Shown here: one piece after another, positions 36,735 to 45,967 of the stretch
Layout of the letters: every line of letters starts with the position of its first letter
How positions within the stretch are numbered: position 1 is the stretch's first letter
Assembly (NCBI GenBank): GCA_017983795.1
Contig: JAGOAS010000004.1
Coordinates: forward strand, 124,001-188,000
Reading direction: 5' to 3'
Length of the DNA: 64,000 nucleotides
DNA from: Piscinibacter sp.
Lineage (GTDB): Bacteria > Pseudomonadota > Gammaproteobacteria > Burkholderiales > Burkholderiaceae_C
Position numbers and translations under genes: made by a program
Notes under the pieces: model-generated
What the model saw: only the letters and a program-made list of their open reading frames with translations
Database searches by the model: none
What the model was told of the DNA's origin: nothing

Positions 36735-37849
36735 GCCTCGCCGCCGCTGCGCGTGTGGGCGATCCGGTCGCCGCCATCGCCACGCCGGCACTGGTGATCG
36801 ACCTCGACGCGCTGGAGCGCAACATCGCGCGCATGGCCGCCTATGCGCGCGAACACGGCATGCGCCTGCGGCCGCACGCCAAGACGCACAAGTGCGCCGA
36901 GATCGCCAAGCGGCAGATCGCCGCCGGCGCGGTGGGCGTGTGCGTGCAGAAGCTCTCCGAGGCGCAGGCGCTGGCCGAGGCCGGCGTGGCCGATCTCTAC
37001 ATCAGCAACGAGGTCGTCGATGCCGGCAAGCTCGCCGAACTGGCGGCGCTGGCCGCTCGCGCCAGGCTCGCCATCGCGGTCGACTCGGGTCTGGGCGTCG
37101 ACCGTCTCGCGGCGGCGTTGAAGGCGGCGGGCACCTCGGTCGACGTCTTCGTCGAGGTCGACGTGGGCCATGGCCGCTGCGGCGTCGCGCCGGCGGCTGC
37201 GGCCTCGCTGGCGCACCAGGTCGTCTCGCACGGCCTGCGTTTCGCCGGGCTGCAGGCCTACCACGGCCGCGCCCAGCACCTGCGCACACCGGCCGAGCGC
37301 GAGAGCGCGATCCGCCATGCCGTCAGCCTGGCGCGCGCGGCGCAGGCGAGCGTCACCTCGGCGGGCATCGCCTGCCCGCTGGTCACCGGCGCCGGCACCG
37401 GCACCTTCGTGCTGGAGGCGGCCAGCGGCCTGTACGGCGAGCTGCAGGCCGGCAGCTACGTCTTCATGGACCGCGACTACGCCGACAACCACGCTGCGCC
37501 GCACGCGCCGGCGTTCGAGCACGCGCTCTTCGTCAAGAGCCAGGTGATGAGCGCGGGCACCTCGCACGTGGTCGTCGATGCCGGCCACAAGTCGCATGCG
37601 ATCGACTCGGGCCTGCCGCGCGTGCACGGCCGCGAGCTCGAGTTCGTCAACGGCGGCGACGAGCACGGCATCCTGCGCAAGCATGGCGCGGCGCCGCTGC
37701 CGGCGCTGGGCGAGACGGTGTGGCTGATCCCCGGCCATTGCGACCCGACCGTCAACCTGCACGAGCACTACGTCGTCGTGCGCGGCGGGCTGGAGGCCGG
37801 CCGGGTCGAAGCCGTCTGGCCGATCGACGCACGCGGCTGCATCCGCTGA
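36731..37849 (+). CDS. D-threonine aldolase / DSD1-like PLP enzyme
   Basis: Fold-type III PLP enzyme of 372 residues, with an alanine-racemase-like N-terminal barrel and a C-terminal metal-binding domain of the D-serine-dehydratase-like type. The PLP lysine is expected in LRPHAKTHKCAEIAK. The C-terminal metal motif is PGHCDPTVNLHEHY. Members cleave D-threonine or 3-hydroxy-D-aspartate to glycine or an alpha-amino acid plus an aldehyde. The start is a GTG at 36731 overlapping the upstream stop (GTGA). Confidence 0.85.
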   Translation: MSLAAAARVGDPVAAIATPALVIDLDALERNIARMAAYAREHGMRLRPHAKTHKCAEIAKRQIAAGAVGVCVQKLSEAQALAEAGVADLYISNEVVDAGKLAELAALAARARLAIAVDSGLGVDRLAAALKAAGTSVDVFVEVDVGHGRCGVAPAAAASLAHQVVSHGLRFAGLQAYHGRAQHLRTPAERESAIRHAVSLARAAQASVTSAGIACPLVTGAGTGTFVLEAASGLYGELQAGSYVFMDRDYADNHAAPHAPAFEHALFVKSQVMSAGTSHVVVDAGHKSHAIDSGLPRVHGRELEFVNGGDEHGILRKHGAAPLPALGETVWLIPGHCDPTVNLHEHYVVVRGGLEAGRVEAVWPIDARGCIR

Positions 37850-37860
37850 AAGGCATCGGT

Positions 37861-38958
37861 TTGGCGCTCACCGGCCCGCAGGTCATCGTGCTGGCCACGC
37901 CGGTATTCCTGGCGCTGATCGCGCTCGAGTTCGCCGTCGGCCGCTGGCGCGGGCGCAACACCTACCGCCTCGCCGATGCGCTCGCCAGCATCGGGCTGGG
38001 CATCATGAGCCAGATCACCGGGCTGTTCGTCACGCTCTTCACGCTGGGCATCTACACCTTCGTATACGACCAGTGGGCGCTGTGGCGGCTGCCGGCCGAC
38101 TCGGCGGGGGTCTGGCTGGGCGCGCTGCTCGCCTACGACTTCTGCTACTACTGGCACCACCGCGCCGGGCACCGCGTGGCGCTGTTCTGGGCCTCGCACG
38201 CGGTGCACCACCAGAGCGAGGACTACAACCTCTCCACCGCGCTGCGCCAGACCAGCGGCGGCTGGCCGGCCGGCTGGATCTTCTACCTGCCGATGGCGCT
38301 GGCTGGCGTGCCGCCGCTGGTGTTCGCCGTGGTCGCGCTGATCGACCTGCTCTACCAGTACTGGGTGCACACGCAGCAGATCGGCCGCCTGGGCTGGTTC
38401 GACCGCTGGTTCTGCGCGCCCAGCAACCACCGCGTGCACCATGCGGTGAACGATCGCTATCTCGATCGCAACTACGGCGGCATCCTGATCGTCTGGGATC
38501 GCCTGTTCGGCAGCTACGCCGCGGAGGACGAGACCGAGCCCTGCGTCTACGGCACGCGAACGCCGCTGCGCAGCTGGAACCCGCTGTGGGCCAACCTGCA
38601 GGTCTACGCCGAGCTGGCGAAGGATTCGTGGCGCGCTGCAGCCTGGGCCGACAAGCTGCGCGTCTGGCTGAAGCCGCCCGGCTGGCGGCCGGCGGACGTG
38701 GCGGCACGCTGGCCCAAGCCCGCCTTCGACATCGCGGCCGTGACGCGCTACGACCCGCCGCTGTCGCGCGGCGCCGCACTCGCCGCCACACTGCTCTTCG
38801 TGCTGCTGCTCGCCGCCACCGCTGCACTGCTGTGGCAGGCGCACTTGCTCGGGGCCGGCGTGCTCGCCGCTGGTGCGCTGTCCATCGTCGCCGGGCTCTG
38901 CGCCGTCGCCACGATCTGCGCGCCGCGCAGCGCTGCGGGCAATCCCTCAGAGCAATAA
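37861..38958 (+). CDS. Sterol-desaturase / fatty-acid-hydroxylase family membrane protein
   Basis: Integral membrane di-iron enzyme family (PF04116), about 365 residues. The histidine clusters are visible as YWHHRAGH, SHAVHHQSEDYN and NHRVHHAVND, arranged between hydrophobic helices. It probably hydroxylates or desaturates a lipid; the substrate is unknown. No ATG fits; the TTG at 37861, 12 bases after the upstream stop and preceded by AAAGG, is the best start, and a CTG at 37846 is possible. A final hydrophobic pair of helices near residues 300-350 is extra to the core. Confidence 0.82.
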   Translation: MALTGPQVIVLATPVFLALIALEFAVGRWRGRNTYRLADALASIGLGIMSQITGLFVTLFTLGIYTFVYDQWALWRLPADSAGVWLGALLAYDFCYYWHHRAGHRVALFWASHAVHHQSEDYNLSTALRQTSGGWPAGWIFYLPMALAGVPPLVFAVVALIDLLYQYWVHTQQIGRLGWFDRWFCAPSNHRVHHAVNDRYLDRNYGGILIVWDRLFGSYAAEDETEPCVYGTRTPLRSWNPLWANLQVYAELAKDSWRAAAWADKLRVWLKPPGWRPADVAARWPKPAFDIAAVTRYDPPLSRGAALAATLLFVLLLAATAALLWQAHLLGAGVLAAGALSIVAGLCAVATICAPRSAAGNPSEQ

Positions 38959-39023
38959 CCCGCGGGGGCTGCAACAGGCGCGCGGTGCCTGCCTACACTG
39001 CGCGCGTTCGATGGGCTGAAGCC

Positions 39024-39041
39024 TGTTCGACCTATCGAACA
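39024..39041. promoter_or_regulatory. Candidate IclR operator upstream of its own gene
   Basis: Perfect palindrome TGTTCGA-CCTA-TCGAACA, 14 bases before the IclR start, with an extra GTTCGAT half-site at 39006. IclR-family regulators commonly bind such dyads and control themselves. The arms match those of the palindrome in front of the PcaF-like gene (30214-30230). A weak -10 TACACT lies at 38994. Confidence 0.6.
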
Positions 39042-39055
39042 AATGACACGCCGCC

Positions 39056-39868
39056 ATGCAAGCCCGTCACTCCCCGCACGCCCCGCGCACCAGTGCCTCG
39101 CCCGCGCTGGTGCCGGCGCTGTCGCGCGCGCTGACGCTGCTCGAACGCCTGGCGCAGCGCCGCGAGCCGATGAGCCTGGCGCGCCTGGCCAGCGAGCTCG
39201 AACTGCCCAAGAGCAGTGTGCACGGCCTGTGCAGCACCCTGCTGCGCTACGGGTATCTGGCGCGCCAGGACGACGGCGCCTTCCGCATCGGCCCGGGCGT
39301 GATGCCGCTGGCCGAGGCCTTCGTCTCGGGCACCGGGCTGACGCAGGAGTTCAACGCGCTGTGGGCCGAGCGCGCGCCCGACGAGACCGTGATCCTCTCG
39401 GTGCTCAACGGCCGCGACGTGGTCTATATCGGCGCGCGCAACGGCCAGCGGCCGCTCGGCCTGGCCTTCAACGTCGGCATGCGCCTGCCCGCGCACCTGG
39501 CCGCCACCGGCAAGGCGATGCTCGCCTTCCACGCCGGCGCGGCGGTGCGCGAGCTGTTCGCCGGCGCCGAGCTGACGCGCATGAACGGGCGCGGCCCGCG
39601 CGGCATCGACGAGCTGCTGGTCGAGCTGGGCCGCACCCGCGAGCGCGGCTACAGCGTCGACGACGAGGCGGTGCGCGCCGGCGTCTACTGCTTCGGCGCG
39701 CCGGTGTTCGATGCCGCCGGCGAGCCGGTGGCCGGCATCGGCGTGTGCCTGAACAAGACCACGCTCGGCGCCGACGCCGGCGCCGAGCACCGCGACACCG
39801 TGCTGCGCGTGGCGCGCACGCTGACGCAGCGGCTCGGCGGCCGCGCGCCCGCGGCGACGCAGGACTGA
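39056..39868 (+). CDS. IclR-family transcriptional regulator
   Basis: Regulator of 270 residues. The N-terminal winged helix is seen in LARLASELELPKSSVHGL and LLRYGYLARQDDGAFRIG, and the C-terminal effector domain includes LNGRDVVYIGARNG and the conserved GVYCFGAPVFDAAGEPVAGI. IclR proteins of the PcaR/PobR group answer to aromatic metabolites. It is three bases upstream of livG and co-oriented, so it probably governs the fourth importer; a palindrome precedes it. Confidence 0.9.
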   Translation: MQARHSPHAPRTSASPALVPALSRALTLLERLAQRREPMSLARLASELELPKSSVHGLCSTLLRYGYLARQDDGAFRIGPGVMPLAEAFVSGTGLTQEFNALWAERAPDETVILSVLNGRDVVYIGARNGQRPLGLAFNVGMRLPAHLAATGKAMLAFHAGAAVRELFAGAELTRMNGRGPRGIDELLVELGRTRERGYSVDDEAVRAGVYCFGAPVFDAAGEPVAGIGVCLNKTTLGADAGAEHRDTVLRVARTLTQRLGGRAPAATQD

Positions 39869-39871
39869 ACC

Positions 39872-40645
39872 ATGGCCGACGACACCATCCTCGAGACGCA
39901 CGACCTGACCAAGGAGTTCAAGGGCTTCGTGGCGGTCAACCAGGTCAACCTGAAGGTGCGGCGCGGCAGCATCCATGCGCTGATCGGGCCGAACGGCGCG
40001 GGCAAGACGACCTGCTTCAACCTGCTGACCAAGTTCCTGATCCCGACCACCGGCCGCATCGTCTTCGACGGCGTCGACATCACGCGCGAGAGCTCGGCGC
40101 ACATTGCGCGGCGCGGCGTGATCCGCTCGTTCCAGATCTCGGCGGTCTTCCCGCACCTCACGGTGCTGGAGAACGTGCGCGTGGCGCTGCAGCGCCAGCT
40201 CGGCACCTCGTTCCACTTCTGGCGCCCCGAGCGCACGCTCGATACGCTCAACGGCCGCGCGATGGAGCTGCTGGCCGCGGTGGATCTCGACAAGTACGCC
40301 GGCCTCACCGCCGTCGAGCTCAGCTACGGCCGCAAGCGCGCGCTCGAGATCGCCACCACGCTGGCGATGGAGCCGCGCCTGATGCTGCTCGACGAGCCGA
40401 CCCAGGGCATGGGCCTGGAAGACGTCGACCGCATCAAGCAGCTCATCAAGAAGGTGGCCGCCGACCGCACCGTGCTGATGGTCGAGCACAACATGAGCGT
40501 GGTGGCCAGCCTGGCCGACACCATCACCGTGCTGGCGCGCGGCGCGACGCTGGCCGAAGGGCCGTATGCCGAGGTGTCGAAGAACCCGGCGGTGATCGAG
40601 GCCTACATGGGCAGCGCCGATGCCGAGTTGAAGGGAGCGCATTGA
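39872..40645 (+). CDS. livG: LivG-type ABC ATPase
   Basis: ATPase of the fourth HAAT importer, 257 residues. Walker A is GPNGAGKTT, the Q-loop segment is RSFQISAVF, the signature ELSYGRKRALEIATTL is LivG-type, Walker B is LMLLDEPTQGMG and the switch His is in LMVEHNMSVV. Unlike the other operons in the window, the ATPases precede the binding protein and permeases (G-F-K-H-M). It directly follows the IclR gene. Confidence 0.92.
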   Translation: MADDTILETHDLTKEFKGFVAVNQVNLKVRRGSIHALIGPNGAGKTTCFNLLTKFLIPTTGRIVFDGVDITRESSAHIARRGVIRSFQISAVFPHLTVLENVRVALQRQLGTSFHFWRPERTLDTLNGRAMELLAAVDLDKYAGLTAVELSYGRKRALEIATTLAMEPRLMLLDEPTQGMGLEDVDRIKQLIKKVAADRTVLMVEHNMSVVASLADTITVLARGATLAEGPYAEVSKNPAVIEAYMGSADAELKGAH

Positions 40646-40646
40646 G

Positions 40647-41351
40647 ATGAGCAAGCGCTTCCTCGAGGTGATGGATCTGCACGCCTGGTACGGCGAATCG
40701 CACGTGCTGCACGGCGTGAACTTCCACGTCGACGAGGGCGAGGTCGTCACGCTGCTGGGCCGCAACGGCGCCGGCCGCACCAGCACGCTGCGCGCCATCA
40801 TGGGCCTGACCGGCTCGCGCAAGGGCTCGGTGAAGGTGCACGGCACCGAGTCGATCGGCCTGCCCACGCACCGCATCGCGCGGCTGGGCATCGGCTACTG
40901 CCCCGAGGAGCGCGGCATCTTCGCCAGCCTGTCGGCGCAGGAGAACCTGCTGCTGCCGCCCAGGCTGGCAGAAGGCGGCATGGCGGTCGAGCAGATCTAC
41001 GCGATGTTCCCCAACCTGAAGGAGCGCGCCGGCAGCCAGGGCACGCGCCTGTCCGGCGGCGAGCAGCAGATGCTGGCGGTGGCGCGCATCCTGCGCACCG
41101 GCGCCAAGCTGCTGCTGCTCGACGAGATCTCGGAAGGCCTCGCGCCGGTGATCGTGCACAAGCTCGCCGAGATGGTGGTGGCCTTGCGCAAGCAGGGCTA
41201 CACCATCGTGATGGTGGAGCAGAACTTCCGCTTCGCCGCCCCGCTGGCCGACCGCTTCCTGGTGATGGAGCACGGCCAGGTCATCCAGGAATTCACCCAG
41301 TCCGAACTGCCGGCGCGCATGGAGCGCCTGCACGAGTACCTCGGCGTCTGA
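40647..41351 (+). CDS. livF: LivF-type ABC ATPase with Arg in Walker A
   Basis: ATPase partner of the fourth importer, 234 residues. Walker A reads GRNGAGRTS, with Arg44 in place of the invariant lysine that holds the ATP phosphates. The signature RLSGGEQQMLAVARIL, Walker B LLLLDEISEGLAP and switch region MVEQN are intact. Some LivF relatives are known to carry GRT here, so it may be a tolerated variant, but it implies an altered ATP site. It starts two bases after livG. Confidence 0.9.
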   Translation: MSKRFLEVMDLHAWYGESHVLHGVNFHVDEGEVVTLLGRNGAGRTSTLRAIMGLTGSRKGSVKVHGTESIGLPTHRIARLGIGYCPEERGIFASLSAQENLLLPPRLAEGGMAVEQIYAMFPNLKERAGSQGTRLSGGEQQMLAVARILRTGAKLLLLDEISEGLAPVIVHKLAEMVVALRKQGYTIVMVEQNFRFAAPLADRFLVMEHGQVIQEFTQSELPARMERLHEYLGV

Positions 41352-41399
41352 ACGTCCGAAGACGCCACTTTCTCGCTCTCAACCCACGGAGAACAGACC

Positions 41400-42602
41400 A
41401 TGAAGCTCAAGAAGATCGCCGCCGCCAGCGCCCTGACGCTCGCGGCCGCCACCGGCGCGAACGCCCAGGTCTCGGGCGACGTCATCAAGATCGGCATCAT
41501 CACCGACATGTCGGGCCTGTACTCCGACATCGACGGCGCCGGCGGCGTCGAGGCCATCAAGATGGCGGTGGCCGACATGGGCGGCGCGGTGGGCGGCAAG
41601 AAGGTCGAGGTGGTGTTCGCCGACCACCAGAACAAGGCCGACGTCGCCGCCGCCAAGGCGCGCGAATGGTTCGACACCGCCGGCGTCGACATGCTGATCG
41701 GCGGCACCAACTCCGGCACCAACCTGGCGATGGCCAAGGTGGCGGTGGAGAAGAAGAAGCTCTTCATCGCCATCGGCGCGGCCACCTCGGCGCTGACCAA
41801 CGAGCAGTGCAACCCGTACACCGTGCACTGGGCCTACGACACCGTCGCGCTGGCCAAGGGCACCGGCAACGCGGTGGTCAAGCAGGGCGGCAAGACCTGG
41901 TACTTCCTGACCGCCGACTACGCCTTCGGCGCGCAGCTGCAGAACGACACCACCGCGGTGGTCAACGCCGCCGGCGGCAAGGTGGTCGGCTCGGTCAAGC
42001 ACCCGCTGTCGGCCACCGACTTCTCCTCCTTCCTGCTGCAGGCGCAGGCCAGCAAGGCCGAGATCCTCGGCCTGGCCAATGCCGGTGGCGACACCATCAA
42101 CTCGATCAAGGCCGCCAACGAGTTCGGCATCACCAAGACGATGAAGCTGGCCGGCCTGCTGGTCTTCATCAACGACATCCACTCGCTGGGCCTGAAGACC
42201 ACGCAGGGCATGTACCTGACGGACAGCTGGTACTGGAACCGCGACGCCGACACGCGCGCCTGGAGCCGCAAGTTCTTCGAGAAGGTCAAGCGCATGCCTT
42301 CGTCGATCCAGGCCGGCGACTACTCGGCCACGCTGCAGTACCTGAACGCGGTGAAGGCCACCGGCAGCGACGACAGCGACAAGGTGCTGGCGCAGATGAA
42401 GAAGACGCCGGTCAACGACATCTTCGCCAAGGGCGGCTTCATCCGCGGAGACGGCCGCATGGTGCACGACATGTACCTGATGCAGGTGAAGTCGCCCGAC
42501 AAGTCGGTCGAGCCCTGGGACTACTACAACGTCGTGCAGACCTTCAAGGGCGAGCAGGCCTGGACCACCAAGGCCGAATCGAAGTGCGCCCTGTGGAAGT
42601 AA
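41400..42602 (+). CDS. livK: Periplasmic substrate-binding protein, LivK type
   Basis: Solute receptor of the fourth importer, 400 residues. The signal peptide is MKLKKIAAASALTLAAATGA, with cleavage near NAQVS; the mature chain opens VIKIGIITDMSGLYSDIDG. The ATG at 41400 follows ACGGAGAACAG. It resembles receptors found beside aromatic-degradation genes more than classical LivK (family impression, not tested). A paired-cysteine possibility exists (Cys in NEQCNPY and the C-terminal KCALWK). It is followed by livH after 33 bases. Confidence 0.9.
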   Translation: MKLKKIAAASALTLAAATGANAQVSGDVIKIGIITDMSGLYSDIDGAGGVEAIKMAVADMGGAVGGKKVEVVFADHQNKADVAAAKAREWFDTAGVDMLIGGTNSGTNLAMAKVAVEKKKLFIAIGAATSALTNEQCNPYTVHWAYDTVALAKGTGNAVVKQGGKTWYFLTADYAFGAQLQNDTTAVVNAAGGKVVGSVKHPLSATDFSSFLLQAQASKAEILGLANAGGDTINSIKAANEFGITKTMKLAGLLVFINDIHSLGLKTTQGMYLTDSWYWNRDADTRAWSRKFFEKVKRMPSSIQAGDYSATLQYLNAVKATGSDDSDKVLAQMKKTPVNDIFAKGGFIRGDGRMVHDMYLMQVKSPDKSVEPWDYYNVVQTFKGEQAWTTKAESKCALWK

Positions 42603-42635
42603 GCGCCTGAAGCGACGACGACGCCCACGCACGCC

Positions 42636-43520
42636 ATGGAGATCTTCGGCATCCCGTTGCAGGCCTTCCTCGGGCAGCTGCTGCTCGGGCTGGTCAACGG
42701 CTCGTTCTACGCCATGCTCAGCCTCGGGCTGGCGGTGATCTTCGGGCTGCTGGGCATCGTCAACTTCGCGCACGGCGCGCTCTACATGATCGGCGCCTAC
42801 GTGGCCTGGCTGGGCCTGGAGACCTTCGGCCTGAACTACTGGGCGGCGCTGATCGTCTCGCCGCTGGTCGTCGGTGCGCTCGGCCTGGTGGTCGAGCGCA
42901 CGCTGCTCAAGCAGCTCTACAAGATCGACCCGATCTACGGCCTCTTGCTCACCTTCGGTTTGTCGCTGATCGCCGAAGGCATCTTCCGCGACCAGTTCGG
43001 CGTCTCGGGCCAGCAATACCCGGTGCCCGAACTGCTGCAGGGCGCCACCAATCTCGGCTTCATGATCCTGCCCAACTACCGCGGCTGGGTCGTCTTCGCC
43101 TCGCTGATCGTCTGCTTCGGCACCTGGTTCCTGATCGAGCGCACGCGGCTGGGCTCCTACCTGCGCGCCGGCACCGAGAACCCGGCGCTGGTGCAGGCCT
43201 TCGGCGTCAACGTGCCGCTGATGGTGATGCTCACCTACGCCTTCGGCGCCGGCCTCGCGGCCATCGCCGGCGTGCTCGCCGCGCCGGTCATCCAGATCAC
43301 GCCGCTGATGGGCAGCAACCTGATCATCGTCGTCTTCGCGGTGGTGGTGATCGGCGGCATGGGCTCCATCCTCGGCTCCATCCTCACCGGCCTGGTGCTC
43401 GGCCTGATCGAGGGGCTGACCAAGGTCTTCTACCCCGAGGCTTCGAACATCGTGGTGTTCGTGATCATGGCGATCGTGCTGATCATCCGGCCCGCCGGGC
43501 TGTTCGGGAAGGAACGCTGA
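42636..43520 (+). CDS. livH: LivH-type ABC permease
   Basis: Permease of the fourth importer, 294 residues. The N-terminal landmark is IFGLLGIVNFAHGALYMIGA and the ATPase-contact loop is VVVIGGMGSILGSILTG. Its length and hydrophobicity are standard. Its TGA shares its last base with the livM ATG (TGATG), so reinitiation is likely. Confidence 0.92.
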   Translation: MEIFGIPLQAFLGQLLLGLVNGSFYAMLSLGLAVIFGLLGIVNFAHGALYMIGAYVAWLGLETFGLNYWAALIVSPLVVGALGLVVERTLLKQLYKIDPIYGLLLTFGLSLIAEGIFRDQFGVSGQQYPVPELLQGATNLGFMILPNYRGWVVFASLIVCFGTWFLIERTRLGSYLRAGTENPALVQAFGVNVPLMVMLTYAFGAGLAAIAGVLAAPVIQITPLMGSNLIIVVFAVVVIGGMGSILGSILTGLVLGLIEGLTKVFYPEASNIVVFVIMAIVLIIRPAGLFGKER

Positions 43521-44470
43521 TGGGCACCGATCGCGCAAGCCGCATCGCCTGGCTCGCCGGCCTGGCCCTGCTGATCGTCGCGCCCTTCATCGGGCTGTAT
43601 CCGATCTTCATGATGAAGGCGCTGTGCTTCGCGATCTTCGCCTGCGCCTTCAACCTGCTGCTCGGCTATACCGGGCTGCTCTCCTTCGGCCACGCCGCTT
43701 ACCTCGGCGCGGCGGCCTACGGCACCGGCTGGCTGATCAAGAGCGCCGGCTGGTCGCCCGAACTGGGCGTGCTGGCGGGCACGCTGTTCGCCGCGGCCAT
43801 CGGCCTGCTGGTGGGGCTGATCGCGATCCGCCGCCAGGGCATCTACTTCGCCATGATCACGCTGGCGATGGCGCAGATGGTCTATTTCGTCTGGCTGCAG
43901 GCGCCCTTCACCGGCGGCGAGGACGGGCTGCAGGGCGTGCCGCGCGGCAAGCTGCTCGGCCTCGTCGACCTGGAAAGCGACACGGCGCTGTACTTCGTGG
44001 TGCTGGCGGTCTTCGTCGCGGTATTCCTGTTCATCGTGCGCGTGGTGCACTCGCCCTTCGGCCAGGTGCTCAAGGCGATCCGCGAGAACGAGCCGCGCGC
44101 CGTCTCGCTGGGCTACGACGTCGACAAGTACAAGCTGCTCGCCTTCGTGCTCTCCACCGGCCTGGCGGGCCTGGCCGGCTCGCTGAAGACGCTGGTGCTG
44201 GGTTTCGCCACGCTGTCGGACGCGCACTGGTCGCTCTCCGGCGAGGTGGTGCTGATGACGCTGCTCGGCGGCATGGGCACCTTCGCCGGGCCGGTGCTCG
44301 GCGCCTTCACCATCATCGGCCTGCAGAACTTCCTGGCCGACCGAGTCGGCTCCTGGGTGACGGTGATCATCGGCGCGATCTTCGTCATCTGCGTGGTGGC
44401 CTTCCGCCGCGGCTTCGTCGGCGAGCTGCTGGCCTGGCGCAACAAGCGCCGCGCGGCGGGCAAGGGTTAG
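43520..44470 (+). CDS. livM: LivM-type ABC permease
   Basis: Permease of the fourth importer, 316 residues. The LivM signature is YTGLLSFGHAAYLGAAAYG and the late loop is LMTLLGGMGTFAGPVLGA. It ends NKRRAAGKG. It is the last gene of the IclR-liv operon and converges on hsdM with only 12 bases between the stops and no visible terminator. Confidence 0.92.
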   Translation: MGTDRASRIAWLAGLALLIVAPFIGLYPIFMMKALCFAIFACAFNLLLGYTGLLSFGHAAYLGAAAYGTGWLIKSAGWSPELGVLAGTLFAAAIGLLVGLIAIRRQGIYFAMITLAMAQMVYFVWLQAPFTGGEDGLQGVPRGKLLGLVDLESDTALYFVVLAVFVAVFLFIVRVVHSPFGQVLKAIRENEPRAVSLGYDVDKYKLLAFVLSTGLAGLAGSLKTLVLGFATLSDAHWSLSGEVVLMTLLGGMGTFAGPVLGAFTIIGLQNFLADRVGSWVTVIIGAIFVICVVAFRRGFVGELLAWRNKRRAAGKG

Positions 44471-44482
44471 GCGCGCGCGGCC

Positions 44483-45967
44483 TCAGGCTGCGTGAGGCGT
44501 GGCCACCAGTTCGTCGGCCACGGTCTGGAAGGCCTCCAGCGCCGCCTGCAGGTTCTCCACGATCTCCGCCGCGATCACGTCGGGCGCCGGTAGACTGTCG
44601 ACGTCGTCGAGGCTGTCGTCCTTGAGCCAGAAGATGTCGAGGTTGAGCTTGTCGCGCGCGAGCAGATCATCGACCTCGAAACGCCTGAAGCGCTCGGTCT
44701 CCTTTCGCTGGCCCATCTGCCCCACGCGGTAGCAGGCCACGAAATCCTGCAGGTCCCTGGCGTCGAGCGGGTTCTTCTTCAGCGTGAAGTGCACGTTGGT
44801 GCGCAGGTCGTAGATCCACAGCGCCTTGGTGTTCGGCTTGCCGTCGGCGCGCGGTGCGCGCTTGTCGAAGAACAGCACGTTGGCCTTCACGCCGGGCTTG
44901 TAGAAGATGCCGGTGGGCAGGCGCAGCAGGGTGTGGAAGTCGAACTGCTCCAGCAGCCGGCGCCGGATGCCCTCGCCGGCGCTGCCGGCCTCGAACAGCA
45001 CGTTGTCGGGCAGCACCACGCCGGCGCGGCCGCTGCTGCCCATCACCGTCATGATGTGCTGCATGAAGTTGAGCTGCTTGTTGCCGGTGGTGAACTTGAA
45101 ATCCTCGCGCTCGTAGTCTTCGCGCTCGGTGTCGACCTCGCCGTCCTCGCCGATCACCTTGTAGCTGCTCTTCTTGCCGAAGGGCGGGTTGGTCAGGATC
45201 ACGTCGTAGGTGGTGCTCGGCACGACGGCAAGTGCATCGCCGCTGCGGATCGGGCTGTCGCCGTTGCCGATGCCGATGCCGTGTAGATACAGATTCATCG
45301 CGCACAGCCGCACCACCTCGTCGACGATGTCCACGCCGCTGAAGGTCTGCTCGCGCAGGCGGCGCTGCTGTGCCCGATCCTGCGCGCCGTCCTGCCGCTT
45401 CATGTAGTCGTAGGCCGAGAGCAGGAAGCCGCCCGTGCCGCAGGCCGGGTCGTGCACGGTCTGGCCGATGCGCGGATCGAGCACCGTCACCATCGCCTGG
45501 ATCAGCGGGCGCGGCGTGAAGTACTGGCCGGCGCCGCTCTTCACCTCGGCGGCGTTGCGCTCGAGCAGGCCTTCGTAGATGGCGCCCTTCACGTCCACGC
45601 CGATGCCGATCCAGGTTTCGGCGTCGATCAGCGAGACCACGCGCTTGAGCTTGGCCGGATCGGTGAGCTTGTTCTGCGCGCCGCGGAAGATGGTGCCGAT
45701 CAGGCCTTTCTCACGGGCCAGCGCCTCCAGCGCATGGCGGTACTGGATCTCCAGCGCGTCGCCGGCCAGCGGCGCCAGCGTGTCCCAGCGCCAGGCGGCC
45801 GGGATGGTGCTGGGCTCGCCGAGCAGCTCGGCGCGCTCCTGGTCCATCTTCAGGAACAGCAGGAAGGTGATCTGCTCGACGTAATCGCCGTAGCCGATGC
45901 CCTGGTCACGCAGGACGTGCGCGTAGTTCCAGACTTTGCCGACGAGGGCGGTGTGGTCGGTGCTCAT
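44483..45967 (-). CDS. hsdM: Type I restriction-modification DNA methyltransferase subunit
   Basis: N6-adenine methyltransferase of 494 residues. The N-terminal HsdM helical domain (VGKVWNYAHVLRDQGIGYGD) is followed by the SAM motif DPACGTGGFLLSAYDYM and catalytic motif IV TNPPFGKK. The ATG at 45967 starts the conserved part; no strong ribosome site is seen. In a type I system it acts with HsdS to methylate the target and with HsdR to restrict. It lies at the distal end of the operon, separated from hsdS by hicAB and a 401-base gap, which is unusual. Confidence 0.92.
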   Translation of the reverse strand: MSTDHTALVGKVWNYAHVLRDQGIGYGDYVEQITFLLFLKMDQERAELLGEPSTIPAAWRWDTLAPLAGDALEIQYRHALEALAREKGLIGTIFRGAQNKLTDPAKLKRVVSLIDAETWIGIGVDVKGAIYEGLLERNAAEVKSGAGQYFTPRPLIQAMVTVLDPRIGQTVHDPACGTGGFLLSAYDYMKRQDGAQDRAQQRRLREQTFSGVDIVDEVVRLCAMNLYLHGIGIGNGDSPIRSGDALAVVPSTTYDVILTNPPFGKKSSYKVIGEDGEVDTEREDYEREDFKFTTGNKQLNFMQHIMTVMGSSGRAGVVLPDNVLFEAGSAGEGIRRRLLEQFDFHTLLRLPTGIFYKPGVKANVLFFDKRAPRADGKPNTKALWIYDLRTNVHFTLKKNPLDARDLQDFVACYRVGQMGQRKETERFRRFEVDDLLARDKLNLDIFWLKDDSLDDVDSLPAPDVIAAEIVENLQAALEAFQTVADELVATPHAA

